Assembly: GCF_000348985.1 (NCBI RefSeq)
Contig: NC_035926.1
Coordinates: forward strand, 620,001 to 684,000
Direction of reading: 5' to 3'
Length of the DNA: 64,000 nucleotides
Origin: Huiozyma naganishii CBS 8797
Taxonomy: Eukaryota; Ascomycota; Saccharomycetes; Saccharomycetales; Saccharomycetaceae
The notes beneath the pieces are model-generated. The model ran no database searches. It had not been told where the DNA came from and saw only the letters and a program-made list of their open reading frames with translations. Positions 51,009 to 58,743 of the stretch are shown piece after piece. How positions within the stretch are numbered: the first letter of the stretch is position 1; each line of letters opens with the position of its first letter. The position numbers and the translations under genes are program-made.

Positions 51009-51155
51009 CACCCTCTCTATACTTCTACATTTAATAGAAAATTGTATAATTCTTTTGATTCGTTCTTTTGTTTACTTGTATTCTATATTGGGGGGGGGGA
51101 GATATATTACGGTGGGGCGCGCTTTACACATTAAAAGGTCTCTACAGATCTCCAT

Positions 51156-52652
51156 CTATTCGTACAACAATTCATCTAACCGGGCAGCTGGGTTGGTTTC
51201 GATGAAGTCTAGAGAGACTTTGTGGCCCAGTAATTCTCTAATGTTTTGAACTTTGTATTTGATCATGGTGGGTCTCTCCAGGGACAACCCCCAGCCCAGC
51301 ACTCTCAGGTCTCTTGGGAGACCCATACTTTCCAACATTTCAGGTCTGAACATACCGGAGTTACCGATCTCGACCCACTTGCCCAACCCTTCGTGCCATG
51401 AGAAGATCTCCATGGATGGTTCAGTGTATGGGTTATATGTGGGTTTGAATCTCAATCCCGTGACACCCATCTTGGCAAAGAACTCTTCCATGAACTTGAT
51501 CAAGTCACCAAGGGTGATGTTGTAGTCGGCCAACACACCTTCCACTTGGTGGAACTCGGCCAAATGTGTAGCGTCGACCGCCTCGTTACGAAAAACACGG
51601 TCAATGGAGAACAGTCTCGTTGGCTTTGGATCCTTGGCCAATTCGTGTAGCATTCTAGCGGAGACTGCCGTGGTGTGTGTTCTCAGGACCAATTTTTGAC
51701 ACTCTTCCGCCTTCCAGTTGTAACGGTACCCGATGGAATCAAACTTACCTTGTTCGTGAACAGCTTTGATGTTGTCCATGTACGTTTTATCGCTTGGCAA
51801 GTCACCCGTCAGCGGGTCCTTGATGTAGAAAGTGTCTTGGAGGTCACGGGCAGGATGTTGTTGAGGAACGTATAAAGTATCGAAATTCCAGAAACCAGTT
51901 TCAACGTACTGGTTCGTGGGCATCTCTGTGAATCCCATCGAAAAAAAAATCTGTCTGAACTCCTCTCTCACTTTGCTCAATGGGTGCAAAGCACCGGATT
52001 GGGGTGGGACACCTTGCGAGTTGAAGTTGTAAGGTTTGAATTTCAAGTCTTTGTAAGTACCAGATGCGATCATGTCAGAGGTCAAATCCGTGGCCGCTTT
52101 GACTAGGTCTGTGGAGAACTCGGCACCCTTCACGACACTGAAATCGGTGACCTTCTTTGGGTTGATCAGCTTCCTCTTTTTCAAATCAGCAATTGTCTTA
52201 CTGTCGAGTTCTGTATTGGAGTCCTTCGAAATTTTGACCAAAAGCTCCTTCGTGTCGTCGAGCAACGTCGCAGTCTTTGCCTTCTCACTCAGTTCCAATT
52301 CGTTACCTGGAGTCTTCACAATCCACCCATTTTTGAAGGCTCTCGCTTGTCCCAACTTCCCGTCCTTCCCCAACTTGGTCATGACGTCTTTGATTTCCAA
52401 CTTCCCGAACTGGTTGATCAATTCGACTAGCTTGATCTCGTGGGATCCGTTCGCGGCAATATCCTCACCCTCTTTGCTCAACTCGTAGTAAATCGCCTCA
52501 GATCTCTTAAATTCCAGCTTGTTATGCGCCTGTAGTGAGCTCAATGCGGACAAGACATCCTGCGATGATTTGTCTGGGAAAGTCGCCAAAGTGGACTTGA
52601 TTTCACCCAAGTCGTTCAATTTGTGCAGTATCTCAATCTGGAAATCGGACAT
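51156..52652 (-). CDS. FRS2: cytosolic phenylalanyl-tRNA synthetase alpha subunit
   Basis: Catalytic alpha subunit of cytosolic PheRS, a class II synthetase partnering with Frs1. 498 residues from ATG 52652 (MSDFQIEILHKLNDL), matching the 503-residue S. cerevisiae protein; the open frame continues upstream to a TTG and is ignored. The N-terminal winged-helix DNA/tRNA-binding-like repeats cover about 1-170. Class II motif 2 is FRNEAVDATHLAEFHQVEG, and motif 3 includes GWGLSLERPTMIKY. It ends RLDELLYE. Strong codon bias. Tandem with IES3 upstream on the same strand. Confidence 0.98.
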   Translation of the reverse strand: MSDFQIEILHKLNDLGEIKSTLATFPDKSSQDVLSALSSLQAHNKLEFKRSEAIYYELSKEGEDIAANGSHEIKLVELINQFGKLEIKDVMTKLGKDGKLGQARAFKNGWIVKTPGNELELSEKAKTATLLDDTKELLVKISKDSNTELDSKTIADLKKRKLINPKKVTDFSVVKGAEFSTDLVKAATDLTSDMIASGTYKDLKFKPYNFNSQGVPPQSGALHPLSKVREEFRQIFFSMGFTEMPTNQYVETGFWNFDTLYVPQQHPARDLQDTFYIKDPLTGDLPSDKTYMDNIKAVHEQGKFDSIGYRYNWKAEECQKLVLRTHTTAVSARMLHELAKDPKPTRLFSIDRVFRNEAVDATHLAEFHQVEGVLADYNITLGDLIKFMEEFFAKMGVTGLRFKPTYNPYTEPSMEIFSWHEGLGKWVEIGNSGMFRPEMLESMGLPRDLRVLGWGLSLERPTMIKYKVQNIRELLGHKVSLDFIETNPAARLDELLYE

Positions 52653-52787
52653 CTTTGCCGCGGCGTTTGCTGAGAGGTTATTGTTCACAGAGACCAACCC
52701 CAAAGGTAAAATGTGAACCCAGTTCAATTACGAGTCCAGTCGAGATTTGTGAAGAATAAAATTATTCTTTGAGCGACGCAATTTTCC

Positions 52788-52800
52788 AAAAAAATTTTCC
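52788..52800 (-). promoter_or_regulatory. RRPE-like element upstream of FRS2
   Basis: AAAAAAATTTTCC on the plus strand, about 136 bp before the FRS2 ATG and almost the same as the element at about -118 of FRS1. It lies in the 251-bp FRS2-IES3 gap and could coordinate the two PheRS subunit genes. Confidence 0.45.
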
Positions 52801-52903
52801 CAGAGAGCAGCTGTTACCCGAAAATTGGGCCCGATGGGATACAGTCATCGCGAGAGTCCGCAGTGAGATTGGGGGGAGGGGGGGCCTTGAACACTGCGCT
52901 CAC

Positions 52904-53635
52904 TCACCTCTCCGTGTCTAGCTTCCTCTTTCTATGGAAGCTGAGGGCATTGATCGCCGAAAGTGTGTTGTTATTTGGAGGGTTGATCGTTCCGAGGTTT
53001 ATCTTTGTTATCCTGTACGGCTCTTGTGCTTTGTTTGACGGTACTCTCTCTTGTTCGCTGAACAGATCCAATTCCAGGTTTGCATCAAGTAGTAGTTCCT
53101 TCAGCACAAACCATTTCTTCTCCTCTTGGCAAACTTTGCGGTAGTCGTGGATCAAGTTTTTTTGTATCTCATATAGGCATTCTACTTGTTCCTCTGGGGA
53201 TAAGGGCGTTGTGTGGGTACTACTCTTTGCAGTGTGGTGTCTAGACATCGCCCCCGTCTCCAATGATCTCAAGTATTCGTCGTTCATGGCGTACAGTGCG
53301 CTTTTGTAGCATTTGGTCTTGATGGCGTCTAATTCAGCGAACTGAATTTCCTCCGAGGGGTCATCCTCCTCATCGATGGGTGTTGCCGCGTCATCCCTAA
53401 GCACGAAATTCCCTGGTGTATTCTTAATCATCTCGTAATTCAATTTCGTGACACCATCGACGTTTACAATGTGTCTTTTGATGCTTGACAACGACCCGGA
53501 CCCCCTCGTCCCACTCCCACCATTGCGTCTATGATCCTGTCTATACACTGACAACGCATTGGCAGAATGTTGCAACTGTTCGTCCCTCTCGAACAGCGCA
53601 TTGTAATCGGAATCTATACTCTGACGTGACGGCAT
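52904..53635 (-). CDS. IES3: INO80 chromatin-remodelling complex subunit Ies3
   Basis: Non-catalytic subunit of the INO80 nucleosome remodeller. 243 residues (S. cerevisiae 250). Recognised by the conserved blocks IKRHIVNVDGVTKLNYEMIKN (about 54-74, the start of the ordered part), YKSALYAMNDEYLRSLE, EKKWFVLKELLLDANLELDLFS (about 180-201) and a basic C-terminus FHRKRKLD. The N-terminal 50 residues are polar and disordered. It starts at ATG 53635. In S. cerevisiae it is YLR052W, so its place between FRS2 and GAT1 adds another chromosome XII gene to this chromosome VI-like order. Confidence 0.93.
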   Translation of the reverse strand: MPSRQSIDSDYNALFERDEQLQHSANALSVYRQDHRRNGGSGTRGSGSLSSIKRHIVNVDGVTKLNYEMIKNTPGNFVLRDDAATPIDEEDDPSEEIQFAELDAIKTKCYKSALYAMNDEYLRSLETGAMSRHHTAKSSTHTTPLSPEEQVECLYEIQKNLIHDYRKVCQEEKKWFVLKELLLDANLELDLFSEQERVPSNKAQEPYRITKINLGTINPPNNNTLSAINALSFHRKRKLDTER

Positions 53636-54607
53636 TGTTCGGTGTTCTGCGACTCGGTCTCCTGGTTTTTTTTATCTTGAGTCTGTTAACGTGTGTGTGT
53701 AACTGGGGAGTGATGGCGACGCACTTAGTCTCTTGTCTTCTCACTCTTGGCCCCCATCTGCGTTTCTCCCTCTGCTCCCACTCGCCCACGTATAGAAGAA
53801 ACTCTCGCCGTCCCGTGCAAAACGACACGTTCCAAGAAGGGAAAGCACATTATTATCACCCCCGACGGAAATTAACAGCATTACCCCGCCCCCGAGTAGA
53901 GCATCACCACCGACGAAACCCCCCCGTCCCGCTAAGAGTGTCCCTCTTTGGGAAAGGCCGATCGCGGCCCGGTGAGCCCCGAGCTGGCCCCCCTCCGTCG
54001 CTTATCAGTGCCGCTGCCGTCTGATTGGTCCACGGGGGGGGGGGGGGGAGTGACGCACAGCACTGTTGTGCCCATTTCCCGATGCGGCAAACCCACAGAT
54101 AAGATATGGAAAACTGTAAACTGTGTGCGCCTCGCTCTCGGCAGAAAACGCACTCCGCACTCGGCATCGCTCGCTCCTGATTGGACGATAAGCGGGCGAG
54201 TAGACGAGTCTCGAGAGAAGTCGGAAACAGACGCAGAGCGAGGATGCTGCGGCTGCTACTGTGCCAAGCTTCGGTGTTTTAACTATGCAATTGTTGTTTG
54301 TGTTATTCCGAAGGAAAAGCGTCAGAGGACGGGCACGGTGCGTGTAGAACACCGCAGGGCCGGCATACCTGTGCCCAGGAGAAGCAGAAGACGTCGAGGA
54401 CTGCAGGTCTCTGTGTAAAAGATCGATTTGATCGCTCTCTCTCTCTCGGTGCGGTGACTGGACTGGGCTCGCCCGTCCTGGAAACGGTGTTATATAAGTC
54501 GAGACGTGCTATTCCTACAGACGCATGGACTATAAGTTATGTGTTCACGTCGCTCTTTCTTGCGGTAGTTTCTCGAGCCACGTGTGCGAACATATTTATT
54601 CGGCAAT
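53636..54607. promoter_or_regulatory. divergent IES3/GAT1 promoter with GATAAG sites and G15 tract
   Basis: 972 bp. GATAAG occurs at 54098-54103 and 54187-54192 and in reverse (CTTATC) at 54001-54006, all within 192 bp: sites for Gln3/Gat1/Dal80-type GATA factors, fitting nitrogen-regulated or autoregulated GAT1 expression. A G15 run lies at 54034-54048 between two of them. A TATA box TATATAAG is at 54491-54498, 110 bp before the chosen ATG. Several spurious basic frames cross this GC-rich region. Confidence 0.65.
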
Positions 54608-56113
54608 ATGGTCATGTCTGCTCTCTCGTATAGCTTGAAGTACTTTCAAGACCATGCACAGCCAACAACAGCGACCACAGTGGCAATGCCCGGTGGCGGG
54701 CCAGGGGATGGGGCTGTCCCTGCTGAGAGTAACAGGAAAGTGCTGGATGCTTTCGTGAAATTGGATGACTCGTTGGTCACTACCAATATCCTGCCAGATT
54801 CATCTCGTGCCTCGTCTGGCACTTGCACCGCGTACCCAAATATAGATGACTCGGTGGATATCTGGAAACTGTACACTAGAGCCAAGAAAAATTTACCAGA
54901 GAGTCAACGTATCTTGAACATGTCCTGGAGACTTCAAGGTGTTAGAAGACGGATTGGTGTTCACGAAGGGGTGGTGAGTGATGACGGTATGGCACGGCTG
55001 GCTCTGCTGCCCTCTCAATTACAGACAGCAAAGTACGAGAATGCTGTGGAGACCGAAGAGGTGGGTGGTGCTCACGCGATACCAATATCCACAATGCACA
55101 CTGACCCGGTGGACAACTACAGTAAACAGCATTCTATATTCCATTCGTACCACGAGGACGCATTGCAGTCGTTCAACGAACGCGAGTTGTCCAGCTCAAT
55201 ACCTTTCGGCCCCTCCTTCTCGGATAAACAGCAACAATTGGGGTCCTCGCATGCAACTGCAGACCTCGACATGAATGACTTGACTGGCTTCAATAATTCA
55301 GAGTACTTCAGCTCATCGATACCGAACGACCCGCACCAGGGTAACAGCATGTTCATCGACAACGACAACATCACATTCAAAACGGAGTTCGATCTCGATA
55401 TAAACGACATGGACTCTTCGAACATGGTCTGCGACCCAGCGGACCGCTCGGAATCAGCAGACCCATCACTGTACAACAACGATACCTCGTCGCCAACATC
55501 GTCCACAGCAACGACAAACACCCTCCGCAACACTTCAAGCATCAACATCCCGCAATTCTCCTCCTCCGTGAACCACTACCAGCAACCCACGGCGGTCCGT
55601 AACGCCAATAACAACAATCTTCACCCTGCACATCTCTCGTCGTTTCTGTCCACAAACGGTGGGCCGGGACAAGGGAACATAACGTTCTCGCTACCAACCT
55701 CTGAACTGATGAGGGCGCGTCAGACACCCTTGTCGGCAAGCACAACTCCTATGCCACCAACGGTCAAGAAGAGGCCCACACAGAGGAAGAACTCGTCAGC
55801 GAGACTGATCACACCACCACAGGATAAGATCCGGTGTTCAAACTGTCAGACGCATAACACACCCCTATGGAGGAAGGACGCGGAGGGTAACTCGCTGTGT
55901 AATGCGTGTGGTCTTTTCTTGAAGTTGCACGGTGTGATGAGGCCACTGTCCTTGAAGACAGATGTCATTAAGAAAAGACAGCGTAACTCGAATAACCAGG
56001 GCAACGGCGGGAACACCGCGCGGAACGAGTTCAACGCGAAGAAAAATTACAGCGTGAAGAAAGTAGGGAGTAAAGAGAAACTGAACCTCGACTGGTTGAA
56101 CCTGAACCTGTGA
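54608..56113 (+). CDS. GAT1: GATA-type nitrogen-catabolite transcription activator Gat1
   Basis: Activator of nitrogen-catabolite-repressed genes, controlled by Ure2 and TORC1. 501 residues from ATG 54608; the frame opens earlier at a GTG (54584), and another ATG follows at 54614. An N-terminal conserved helix [19 protein letters not shown] (about 73-91) matches the Gat1/Gln3 family; a long Ser/Asn-rich middle follows. A single GATA zinc finger has Cys410, Cys413, Cys431 and Cys434 (C-X2-C-X17-C-X2-C) with the basic tail [11 protein letters not shown]. It ends LDWLNLNL, the same terminal motif as S. cerevisiae Gat1. The middle has only modest homology, as usual. Confidence 0.95.
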   Translation: MVMSALSYSLKYFQDHAQPTTATTVAMPGGGPGDGAVPAESNRKVLDAFVKLDDSLVTTNILPDSSRASSGTCTAYPNIDDSVDIWKLYTRAKKNLPESQRILNMSWRLQGVRRRIGVHEGVVSDDGMARLALLPSQLQTAKYENAVETEEVGGAHAIPISTMHTDPVDNYSKQHSIFHSYHEDALQSFNERELSSSIPFGPSFSDKQQQLGSSHATADLDMNDLTGFNNSEYFSSSIPNDPHQGNSMFIDNDNITFKTEFDLDINDMDSSNMVCDPADRSESADPSLYNNDTSSPTSSTATTNTLRNTSSINIPQFSSSVNHYQQPTAVRNANNNNLHPAHLSSFLSTNGGPGQGNITFSLPTSELMRARQTPLSASTTPMPPTVKKRPTQRKNSSARLITPPQDKIRCSNCQTHNTPLWRKDAEGNSLCNACGLFLKLHGVMRPLSLKTDVIKKRQRNSNNQGNGGNTARNEFNAKKNYSVKKVGSKEKLNLDWLNLNL

Positions 56114-56342
56114 CTACTGAACGATACATCTATAATGTAAAATAAATAACACATTAATATACAATTACATAATAATTAATCGATATTGCGGAATACTATA
56201 GGCATATTCTGTAAATCTCTTTTTTCGCCATATATTAAAATTTTTTATTACAAGTGACAGGAAGCAAACGCAAGAATGTAACTGGAGGGGGGGCCGATAG
56301 ACAAAGGGGAACTAACTGAACGAGAGCACCACCGCATAAATT

Positions 56343-56576
56343 ATGGTGTCGACTCCAGAATTGAAAAGGTATATGGATAAAAAAGTAGTGCTCCAGATCA
56401 ACGGATCGAGGAAAGTGGCCGGTACGATGCGCGGTTTCGATCTCTTCTTGAACGTCGTCCTCGATGATGCCGTCGAACTGCTTCAAGAGGAGGGGAAAAC
56501 TTCGCCTCTTGGGTCACCCACTGTCATCAGAGGTAACTCGATCGTGTCTATCGAGTCTTTAGAGACGGTGGTATAG
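56343..56576 (+). CDS. SMX2: Sm core protein SmG
   Basis: Subunit of the heptameric Sm ring on U1, U2, U4 and U5 snRNAs. 77 residues, the same length as the S. cerevisiae protein. The Sm1 motif is at about residues 12-46 (VLQINGSRKVAGTMRGFD...) and the Sm2 motif VIRGNSIVSIESLE at about 61-74. It starts at ATG 56343, with the neighbouring GNA1 gene convergent as in S. cerevisiae. Confidence 0.97.
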   Translation: MVSTPELKRYMDKKVVLQINGSRKVAGTMRGFDLFLNVVLDDAVELLQEEGKTSPLGSPTVIRGNSIVSIESLETVV

Positions 56577-56661
56577 TAAGGGGGGATGGTCCCGCAGGTA
56601 CATTTCTACGTACATCCTATGTAATAATATTAATAGAGCACAATTTAGAAAGAGAGGCATA

Positions 56662-57141
56662 TTAAAATCTTTTATCCATCTCGATAGCTGCCCGCTTGTA
56701 TCCACATTTCTCATAAAATCCAATGTTCTTTTCTGCACAGTCAAGAATGACTTTGTAACAACCAGCATCCCGACCCACATTGCTGAGATGCGCGATAAGG
56801 TGTTTCCCCAAGCTCTTGCCCTGGTAATTCTCACTGACAGAAATATCCTCAATGTGGCCTACAAGCCCGCCACCGTGTATCAATTTCTGTTCCAAGAAAA
56901 GGGTTCCAACGGCAGCTATACCATCTTCGCGCCCCTCGTTGTCCAGATGAACAATCACGTACACATTGTAGGTTTTTATAGTGTTTCTCACCAGTTGTGT
57001 CTTCCAGAAAGTCACCACATTTTCAAAACTCTGCTTGGTTAAGGGTTCGACCACTGTCAAATTTTTCAATGTCAATTTTACACCCTCATAATCTTGGAGT
57101 TCAATCTCTCTAATATAGAAGCCATCGGGCAATCCAGACAT
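56662..57141 (-). CDS. GNA1: glucosamine-6-phosphate N-acetyltransferase
   Basis: GNAT-fold acetyltransferase making N-acetylglucosamine-6-phosphate from acetyl-CoA on the route to UDP-GlcNAc for chitin, N-glycans and GPI anchors. 159 residues from ATG 57141 (MSGLPDGFYIREIELQDYEG), the same length as the S. cerevisiae enzyme; the frame continues upstream without need. The acetyl-CoA pyrophosphate loop is ENYQGKSLGKHL (about 104-115), and the C-terminal block FYEKCGYKR is intact. Confidence 0.96.
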   Translation of the reverse strand: MSGLPDGFYIREIELQDYEGVKLTLKNLTVVEPLTKQSFENVVTFWKTQLVRNTIKTYNVYVIVHLDNEGREDGIAAVGTLFLEQKLIHGGGLVGHIEDISVSENYQGKSLGKHLIAHLSNVGRDAGCYKVILDCAEKNIGFYEKCGYKRAAIEMDKRF

Positions 57142-57457
57142 GATTGAGAAGGAAAAAAAAATTAGTGTTGGGTTACAATCTTCTGATAAGAACGGTGTCA
57201 AATCTTGACAGCAATTAAAACAAGTATGATCAGATCAGATTAGATTAGATGTTTAAACCGTATTCATTATTTTCTGAGCGTCAAAATGGTGTCACCCGGA
57301 AACATGAGAAATTTCACCTTTCATAAGAGATTGCAGACTCTGAGGATTAGAGAGGGACTTCGTTACGACTGTGCTGTGGGAATGTAGCAAATGGTAAAAA
57401 GATCAGAACAACGACCTCAATATGAGGAGTAACCTTGTCCAAAAAAAATTGATTGTA
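57142..57457. other. GNA1 promoter and tRNA 3' flank
   Basis: 316 bp, A/T-rich. It contains GATCAGATCAGATTAGATTAGAT-like imperfect short repeats near 57226-57250. No gene is seen apart from the tRNA terminator at its right end. Confidence 0.4.
57441..57448 (-). terminator. RNA polymerase III terminator of tRNA-Lys
   Basis: An A8 run on the plus strand, i.e. T8 on the tRNA strand, beginning 10 bases beyond the tRNA 3' end. Ample for RNA polymerase III termination. Confidence 0.85.
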
Positions 57458-57530
57458 AGCCCTGTAGGGGGCTCGAACCCCTAACCTTGTGATTAAGAGT
57501 CACACGCGCTACCGATTGCGCCAACAAGGC
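57458..57530 (-). tRNA. tRNA-Lys (anticodon CUU)
   Basis: A 73-nt tRNA gene without intron, nearly identical to S. cerevisiae tRNA-Lys(CUU). The 7-bp acceptor stem GCCTTGT/ACAGGGC, with a G-T pair, the D arm with A-box GGCGCAATCGGTAGCGC, anticodon loop CTCTTAA with CTT at 57497-57495, and B-box GGTTCGAGCCC are all present. It stands alone between GNA1 and PMR1, exactly where S. cerevisiae chromosome VI order ends and chromosome VII order begins. Confidence 0.97.
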
Positions 57531-58743
57531 TTAACTTGTTGGAAATTTTGAAATTCAACTGTTTACTAAGTGCTAACGATTTTACCATGTGAGTTTTACA
57601 TTAAATCCCATTATCCTCTGGTTTACTTTACATTTTTTTGTATGTCTTTTGGTTTACGTTTCTTCAAAGGGAGTTGCGCATTTAGTAATTCTTATTTCTT
57701 CCTTCGGGCGTTAGTAGCGAGAACACCGTTATAAACATTAGATTCACTAATCACTTATGGGGGTGAACAAAGAAGATTGAATGTTCTACGGTGTGAACAA
57801 TACTAAACAACGTACTGAGACCGTGCTGGATATTTTAGAAACACCAATCGCCTGTACTCTACGTTTTTAAGAGTTTTAAATCAAGAATCAAAAAGAATGC
57901 TATGAATAATTGAAGGAAAAGTGTGGACCACTTGAAATAAATCGTTTGAGTGTATGTTCTCTCACTGCCACCTCTTGTCATTTTAAGATTTTAACCGTTT
58001 GTCAAATTCCTAACCTTAAGGATTAAGCTCTCCCCAAACCAACATAAAGTCAAAAAAGAACCGTTAAATCTGTGAAGTAATGCATCAACACTATAAGACC
58101 TGTACTACACCCTCTTCGACTCACCCAGATTAGAAAATAAGAGTACCGTTCTAACAGAGTATTGTACTTATTGTTCTTAATGGGGTCTGCACTGCCACTT
58201 CACGTGATAAGGCAACAAAGAAAAAAGAAATAGCCCATCAACCTTCAAAATTGTCCATAAACTCTCAGCTTTCTACTTTTACTAGTAGTCTCTACAGAGG
58301 GAAATCTATAGTCCGATCCAGTAGCCGATGGGTGTCCCGGCACCCTCACGCTACGTCATATTCAGGTACTCTCTCACTTTACGCGACGTCCGTCGTTTCT
58401 CGATGCGTCAAAACAATTTTTTTCCTTCCAATTTTTTCGAAGAATGGAAATCCGAAGCTAAAAAAAAATGACAACGAGAGAATAAAAATGCGATCGTTGA
58501 TCAAAAATTTTGAAACCTTTCGAACGTCTTCCCGGACACTTGGTAGCGATTGAGGGAAACTGACTGTGTTCTCAGTGGTCATTCGCTCGTTTTTCCTGTT
58601 AACTGTCCTTTTTTCAGCTTGGTTTTTCTCCTTTCTGAACGTATTTCTTTGATAGAATTGAACAAAACACCCTTTGCTAACGTCATATCCCGCAGTGGCT
58701 TATCACAATAAAAGTTATAAGAGAAGGTTAGTGTTCGAAGAAG
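57531..58743. other. long intergenic region upstream of PMR1
   Basis: 1.2 kb without a believable coding region; frames here lack ATG starts or recognisable content. It begins at the 5' side of the tRNA gene and ends with the PMR1 promoter (AATAAAAGTTATAAGAG near 58708). A TCACGTGA palindrome lies near 58201. Decayed Ty LTR remnants would be plausible next to a tRNA, but I could not delimit one. Confidence 0.4.

Noticed and set aside
58190..58320. TCACGTGA as a centromere CDEI element
   Set aside because: No A/T-rich CDEII of about 80 bp and no CDEIII-like sequence follow; CACGTG recurs in several ordinary promoters of the window.
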